Source: Inia geoffrensis (Eukaryota > Chordata > Mammalia > Artiodactyla > Iniidae). Taken from it: DNA of 64,000 nucleotides. The position numbers and the translations under genes are program-made. The notes under the pieces were generated by a model. That model had not been told where the DNA came from. It did not search any database and saw nothing but the letters and a program-made list of their open reading frames with translations. The DNA is taken from positions 64,497,092 to 64,561,091 of the forward strand of contig CM070905.1 in the NCBI GenBank assembly GCA_036417435.1. Reading direction: 5' to 3'. Positions 58,913-64,000 of the stretch are shown here, in pieces (the first letter of the stretch is position 1; every line of letters begins with the position of its first letter).

Positions 58913-59599
58913 AACAAAGTTCATGCTAACCCACTCCCAGAGTTTGATCAGGGGAGAAAGAGGATCTGAAAGAGGAGAAACGAATTGCTGGAGAAATGTC
59001 CCTGCTCCCTAGCCTCTGACAGTAATTTCTGGGGGTCAGAATTCTTGGGAACCAGGATTCTATATGATAGAACCCACAGGGGACTTTTATATCAAGATGA
59101 TAAAAGGGAACATTTAGACAAATAAAACTGAAGGAGATTCCTAATTATTCTGCAAGCCATGGAGAATTGGAGGAGCATCTAGAAGTTTCCCCTAACATTA
59201 AAAGATGTTATAAAAGAGACAGAAGGAAGGAAAGCCTCTAGTCATAAAGGTATCCACCTGTCAAGACCAATGACTCTGAAGATGGTGATGTTGGTCAGCC
59301 TAAGGAAAACCATATAGTCCAAGTGGGATCATTTTAGAAAAGAAAAGGAATGTGGTTCAAAGGGAGAATGAGCAGACCAAAAAGTTGTCTCCAGAATTAC
59401 ACCATGAACTTTATGAACAGGGACCAAGTCTTAAAACTCTTAGTATAGTGCTATTTGCTAGATAGACACTGATCAATCAATAATCAGGAAATGATCACAA
59501 CCTACAACATATATGTTTTTAATCTCTAGAGAGTGTAATCGCTGTTATTGCTTAGAATTTCTAGAAAAATCACGTTAATATCATGGGAAAAATGGCCCC
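58913..59599. other. Unassigned sequence; possible L2 scrap
   Basis: No gene is seen. The 59395-59500 portion (ATGAACAGGGACCAAGTC, TAGTATAGTGCTATTTGC) may be a decayed L2 3' end. Confidence 0.4.
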
Positions 59600-59819
59600 G
59601 ACTACCTCACACTCTTAGTCTGTATTCCAGCTGTTCTTTGAATGAATCCAGCATGCCCCTACTTTAGGTAATACATACTTGCTGATTCTCCAGCCTGTAA
59701 TATTCTTACTCCAGATATCTACAAGGCTCTCTTCCCTCAGAATTAGATCTCTAATCCAATGTCACCTTATCAATAGAGGCTTTGCCAGACAAACTTATCG
59801 AAAAAGTAAACATGAACAT

Positions 59820-59837
59820 GCTCACACACACACATGT

Positions 59838-59868
<31 letters not shown>

Positions 59869-59876
59869 TTCACACA
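59820..59876. repeat. (CA)n microsatellite
   Basis: CA runs including one long uninterrupted stretch (59838-59863). Confidence 0.92.
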
Positions 59877-59943
59877 CTTCCAAACAGTCCTCATTCTCGT
59901 TATTCTGCTTTATTTTCCTCTATAGCTCTCCTTAGTACTGGCT

Positions 59944-59997
59944 ATAATATATATGTATGTATATATATATATATATATACATACATACATATATGTT
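59944..59997. repeat. (TA)n/(TATG)n palindromic microsatellite
   Basis: TATGTATGTATATAT on the left mirrors ATATACATACATACAT on the right around a TA core, forming an extended inverted repeat. Confidence 0.9.
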
Positions 59998-60135
59998 TAT
60001 TGTCTGTCTCCTGCCATTACAATGTAAGCTCTGAAAGAGGAAATTTTGCCTGATATGCACAAAGCTATAGTTCCAATTCCTATAACAACGCCCGGCACAT
60101 AAGCATTCAATACATATTTGACAGATAAAGGAATA

Positions 60136-61699
60136 AAGTTTTCAAGGGACAGCTAAGACTTTTCTGTATTAGAACCTAACTATATAAATAATTTCTTGAA
60201 ATAAGTCTCATATCAGCTGGAACTTTCTAATATATTTCATTATAAAGATTTTTATCGTTAATGCTTTTGTTTTAATGGAATGTGACTTGCTGTAAAATAA
60301 TCATTCACGTTAATTTTTCAACACACCTGGAAATTGACCATTTGCTTATATCTGGGATAACTGCATTATTTTCTGCACATAGTTTTCTCATCAAGTCCAG
60401 GTTGTATAATCATCATTCCATTAAAAAAAAAGAAAAAAGAAAAAAAGCTTTCAAATTCAGGCTGCAAATAAAGCAGGTATAGGCCTAATTCTGTTAGAGC
60501 CAAAAGAGAAAAATTTAACAAATATAAACCCTGTTGGTTCTTAAGGAATTGGTATTTTTAGCTACCTACTGGAAATCTTAACCTCCATCTTCTGAAGCCC
60601 CTACCTGTACTGTCAAAGAAGACTATTTCTTGTGCATGTGCTTTTAACAACTACATGTCCATCAGAGCACACAAACTCAGATCCTGTCTGAGTCTGCTCA
60701 TCATTCTCATAATTCTCGATTGTCTTTGGTGGCACACAATCTGCACACCTGGAAACAGGCTTTTCTCAAGCTCTGTTGTCCTTAATTAAACTCTATTTAA
60801 ACTGGAGACTTATAGGCAGGAAAAATGCCCAGCTCTTTTAGCACACTCCTGGTTGACTTTTTCAGATACTCTTTGAAAGACTGGCCAATATATTTCCCTA
60901 GAGAAGCCAAAGTCTCTCAAACTAATGGTCTCAAGCAATGGGCTCTCTTAGTTTTCAAGCCCTGCCATAAACAGCGGAAGGCAGTACACATAACTTCTTT
61001 GAAATAAGTGGTATAAAGGAGTGGAGCCTCAAGCTGTTTATCCAAGACAAAGTTTAATAACATAGAGTTACTGTTCCTGAAAACCTGGGCAATTCTTCTT
61101 AATTTGGACCAGATACTTAAAGGCCCTCCTTACATACCAACTAGATCCTAGGGTGGCTTGGAAAGGAAATACTTTTTAATACATTGCTGGGCTTAAGAAA
61201 GTTAATGGAAACCTCCAATCCTTTCCTACAGCCCAGCAGTAAAAATAAGCTAACAATAAAATTTGAAATGTGAATTCTGATGTGGAGTGGTGAATATTAA
61301 GCAAAAGAGAAAGATTCTCCAAAGGCAATACTCATGCCAGGCCTGCTATTTGAAGACTGAGTGTTGGCCCAGCAGCCAGAGGGGCTACTAAACCAAAGAC
61401 TTATGCCTTAAAGTCTGAACTCTTAAAGGAAGCTCAAGCAGTTAAAGGTTAGTACTACCTTTAGCTTCTGATAGAAGTAAATGTAAATCCTCTCTTGGGA
61501 AGAAATTTCCTATTTATACCTTCAGGACTCTTGCAGAATAAGGTCAAACACAAATGAGATCATAATCAAAAGAGTTCTGTCAAATATGCAAGATAACAAA
61601 CCTGAATGAGAGGTAATTTGCGGAAATAACAAGCTTTAAATTTAGAAAACCCAAGGTTCTCAAATGTTGCACTTATCAGTATAGAATGTATTAAGTCAA
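60136..61699. other. Repeat-poor unassigned block
   Basis: About 1.55 kb with no gene or confidently named repeat, apart from A-rich AAAAAAAAAGAAAAAAG near 60423. It is a candidate for single-copy DNA. Confidence 0.4.
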
Positions 61700-62204
61700 T
61701 TATGTAGGAAAGGTTTAAAGAAATAAAAGGTAGAATCATAAGAATGAGCAAGCAGTGGTGAATTTTTAAATGCTCGGGTTAGAGAGAACAAAAGAGAACA
61801 TTTAGAATGAAAAATCTAATTTTTGAAATTACAAATATTTAATGGATGGTAAAATACAAAATAGGCATAACTGATAAGAGAATTAATAAACTCGTACTGT
61901 TCAGGAAGAATGGTTAAGGTATTTATGAACTTCAGACTTTCTTTAGTATGCTACGCATGGTAAAATTTCAAAATGTCAATGATTAAAAAGAGCAGAAATA
62001 AAGGCTAAAACTTTTAAACACTAAAGGAAGAAAAGTAAACTTAGAAAAACAAAAATGCAATCAAGTTTTTAAAATTCAAGAAAGGAGAAAAAGGAGTATA
62101 GAAAAAATGAGACAAAAAAGACAAAATTAAGAAGATGAAGGTAAATCAAAATATATCAATAACCACAATAAATATATCTAGCTTACAAATCTACTTCTTA
62201 TAAG
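61700..62204 (+). mobile_element. Old L1 (start of ORF2), sense, part 1
   Basis: AAGAAGATGAAGGTAAATCA, ATATCAATAACCACAATAAA and TTATAAGAGGCAAGCAAAAC correspond to the L1 inter-ORF region and first ORF2 codons. The copy resumes at 62937 and 63846. The left boundary is uncertain. Confidence 0.65.
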
Positions 62205-62470
62205 AGGCAAGCAAAACACAGGACATAGAATGATTTACATGTATACACTGCTATATTTAAAATATATAACCAACAAGGACCTATTGTATAGCAAGGGAAT
62301 TCTGCTCAATATTCTGTAATAACCTAAATGGGAAAAGAATTTGAAAAAGAAGAGATACTTGAATATGTATAACTGAATCACTGTACTGTACATATAAAAC
62401 TAACACAACATTGCTAATCAGCTATACTCCACCATAAAATAAAAATAGATAAATAAATAATTTTTTTTTA
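62205..62470 (+). mobile_element. L1 3' end, sense, nested in old L1
   Basis: ACAAGGACCTATTGTATAGC, TGTAATAACCTAAATGGGAA, GCTATACTCCACCATAAAAT and an AATAAATAA tail are L1 3' UTR. No clear TSD is visible. Confidence 0.82.
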
Positions 62471-62588
62471 AGTAAAGGAATGGGTAGATAACAACTAGGA
62501 TTTACTATATTCCCCAGGGAACTATATTCAACATCTTGTAATAACCTATAATGGAAAAGAATGTGAAAAATAAAAATAAATAAATATT

Positions 62589-62790
62589 GGGCTTCCCTGG
62601 TGGCGCAGTGGTTGAGAGTCCGCCTGCCAATGCAGGGGACATGGGTTCGTGCCCCGGTCTGGGAAGATCCCACATGCTGCGGGGCGGCTGGGCCCGTGAG
62701 CCATGGCCGCTGAGCCTGCGCATCCGGAGCCTGTGCTCCGCAACGGAAGAGGCCACAACAGTGAGAGGCCCGCGTACCAAAAAAATAAAT
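62589..62790 (+). mobile_element. CHR SINE, short type, nested in L1 3' end
   Basis: Complete SINE. Its 3' boundary merges into an (AAAT)n/(AT)n tract (62780-62828), so the TSD (AATAAATAAATAT-like) is ambiguous. Large minus frames at 62422-62886 are SINE antisense. Confidence 0.95.
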
Positions 62791-62828
62791 AAATAAATAA
62801 ATAAATAAATATATATATATATATATTT
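62780..62828. repeat. (AAAT)n/(AT)n tract at SINE tail
   Basis: AAAT units pass into AT units at the joint of the SINE tail and its L1 target. Confidence 0.9.
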
Positions 62829-62936
62829 CAATTCTAACTGAATCACTTTGCTGCACACCTGAAACTAACATTATATTGTAAATCAACTATACCTCAATTT
62901 TTAAAAATGCTAAAAAATATAAAATAAAGGAATGGG

Positions 62937-63400
62937 AACAACTTATATATAAAGCCATGGAAATTTTGAAAGAGATGGAATAAGAGTTACCTGACAAACT
63001 CTAATAAAAACAAAGCTCAGTATCTATAATAATATCAGAAAAAGTATAGGCTTTAAAACTAAAGCAATACTTAGATTAAGAAGATCACATCATTGTGATA
63101 AAAGGTCCAATTCACCAGGATGACATAATAATTAACTTGTATGTACCTACTAAAATAATCTCAAACTACATTAAGCAAAAATTGATAAAACCCAGTTGTC
63201 AAATGTGTTCTATCCTCAAAGACTAGTAGGTTAAAAAGACCAAGAAAAAACAAAAATATAAAATATTTTAATTCTAATTAAGTATGACTTAATAAACATT
63301 TATTAATTTGCTCACCCAGCAATTAAAGGATGTATGTATGTGTCAGGTGTAAACACATTTGTAAAAAATGACCATGTAATAAACCATGAAGAATGTATAA
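62937..63400 (+). mobile_element. Old L1 ORF2 endonuclease region, sense, part 2
   Basis: TGATAAAAGGTCCAATTCAC, CAGGATGACATAATAATTAA and TTGTATGTACCTACTAAAAT match the L1 endonuclease segment that reads GLIQEEDITIVNIYAPN in the full-length copy. It is decayed. Confidence 0.8.
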
Positions 63401-63845
63401 TGGCTTCAAAACATGCCTACAAATGTTTTGACACATTTTCCATTGACGTATGAGTTCTATGTCATATTTTCTTGATCTGGGAGTAGTTATAACTAACTGC
63501 TTTGGCCAATGGAGTTTGATGGAAATAATACTATGCGGCTTTAAAGGCTAAGTTATAAAATGACACACCAATTTCTCCTTATTTGCTCTTGGAGCCCTGA
63601 GCCTCAAGATGAGAAGTCCAGCTTCTGAGGCCACCAAGTTGGGGAGATCACATGTTAGCCCTCTAGTCAACCATCCCAGCTGAGCCCAATCTTCCAATCA
63701 TCCTTGCCAACACCCCAGACATGTAATGAAACCATCTTGGACTCTCTAGGCGAGTCCATCCAGTGATGCCACATGGAACAAAATATTCACTCATACAACC
63801 CTGTCTAAAAGTCTGACCCACAAAATTCAGTAGGTAATTGAAACA
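63401..63845 (+). mobile_element. MLT1-type LTR, sense, nested in old L1
   Basis: TGGCTTCAAAACATGCCTAC, TTGGCCAATGGAGTTTGATG, CTCTTGGAGCCCTGAGCCTC, CATCCCAGCTGAGCCCAATC and GACCCACAAAATTCA follow MLT1 order. An internal deletion near 63828 joins that segment to the terminal AATTGAAACA. L1 sequence resumes after it. Confidence 0.78.
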
Positions 63846-64000
63846 GTAGTCTTAAATTTTGAAGAGCAAAAATTATACAGACCACATTCTCTGATCTCAA
63901 TGCAATTAAGGTTGCAGTCAGTAACAGGAAGATAAATTTAACAATGCCCTTACGTTTAGAAAATTAAAACTAAATAAGTTATGAAGAAAAGGAAATAGTA
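63846..64000 (+). mobile_element. Old L1 ORF2, sense, part 3 (runs off the window)
   Basis: CACATTCTCTGATCTCAATG, AGTAACAGGAAGATAAATTT and TTAGAAAATTAAAACTAAAT match the ORF2 end of the endonuclease domain. It is the continuation of 62937-63400. Confidence 0.72.

Larger units (their letters stand above)
59600..60135 (+). mobile_element. L2 3' part, sense, carrying two microsatellites
   Basis: TTACTCCAGATATCTACAAG, CCAATGTCACCTTATCAATA, TACAATGTAAGCTCTGAAAG and CCCGGCACATAAGCATTCAA are L2 blocks. Their continuity is broken by a (CA)n tract (59820-59876) and a (TA)n tract (59944-59997). The 124-codon frame at 59679-60053 reads through both repeats and is not a gene. Confidence 0.82.
62485..62924 (+). 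mobile_element. 5'-truncated L1 3' end, sense, nested in old L1
   Basis: GATTTACTATATTCCCCAGG through TCAACTATACCTCAATTTTT is L1 3' UTR, split by a CHR SINE at 62589. The TSD TAAAGGAATGGG is at 62473-62484 and 62925-62936, within old L1 sequence. Confidence 0.9.

Noticed and set aside
59679..60053. 124-codon frame with His/Thr repeats
   Set aside because: It reads through (CA)n and (TA)n microsatellites within an L2.

Overview
This window is nuclear DNA from a mammal, almost certainly a cetacean. It carries ten copies of the tRNA-Glu-derived CHR SINE (heads reading TTCCCTGGTGG), eight of a short type and two of a long type, most with readable target-site duplications (TSDs). CHR SINEs belong to the cetacean/hippopotamus/ruminant lineage. 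I see no ruminant BovB or Bov-tA elements and no primate or rodent SINEs. The background is AT-rich, with ancient mammalian repeats (MIR, L2, MLT1, old L1, a Tigger-like and a MER1-like DNA transposon).

I find no functional protein-coding gene, no convincing exon and no RNA gene. The window reads as intergenic or deep-intronic DNA. The only long open frames lie in one L1 retrotransposon. The other frames fall in SINE antisense strands, L2, MLT1 or low-complexity DNA. One host-gene relic is recognisable: a decayed processed pseudogene of ferritin light chain at about 43.37-43.93 kb.

Layout. 0-9 kb: unassigned sequence with three CHR SINEs, two L2 fragments and a MIR. 9-11 kb: an old antisense L1 split by an antisense MLT1 LTR. 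11.3-12.9 kb: a long L2. 12.9-16.9 kb: a repeat-poor stretch. 17.3-24.7 kb: a full-length L1 with 5' UTR, ORF1, ORF2, 3' UTR, poly(A) signal and a perfect 13-bp TSD. Both of its ORFs are broken, and a younger CHR SINE sits in its 3' UTR with its own 14-bp TSD. 25.4-26.2 kb: L2. 27.5-31.5 kb: a cluster of sense-strand L1 pieces around an L2 split by a MER1-like element. 33-46 kb: MIRs, L1 3' ends, L2, a Tigger-like element and the ferritin pseudogene. 46-48 kb: three CHR SINEs within 1.8 kb. 48-55.6 kb: MLT1, a 3'-shortened antisense L1, alternating L2 copies with nested MIR and MLT1, and an ERV-type LTR nested in a MIR. 58-60 kb: a long CHR SINE, an L1 3' end and an L2 carrying two microsatellites. 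61.7-64 kb: an old L1 split by younger L1 3' ends (one holding a CHR SINE) and by an MLT1.

Insertion order can be read directly from the nesting: L2, MIR and old L1 first, then MLT1 and the ERV LTR, then lineage L1s, then CHR SINEs. I found no sign of a new gene system. The most useful observations are the L1 and its defects, the one-way orientation of all ten CHR SINEs, the nested LTR, the ferritin relic and several repeat-poor blocks that could be tested for conserved non-coding elements. Repeat names come from remembered family consensus sequences, and boundaries without a TSD are approximate.
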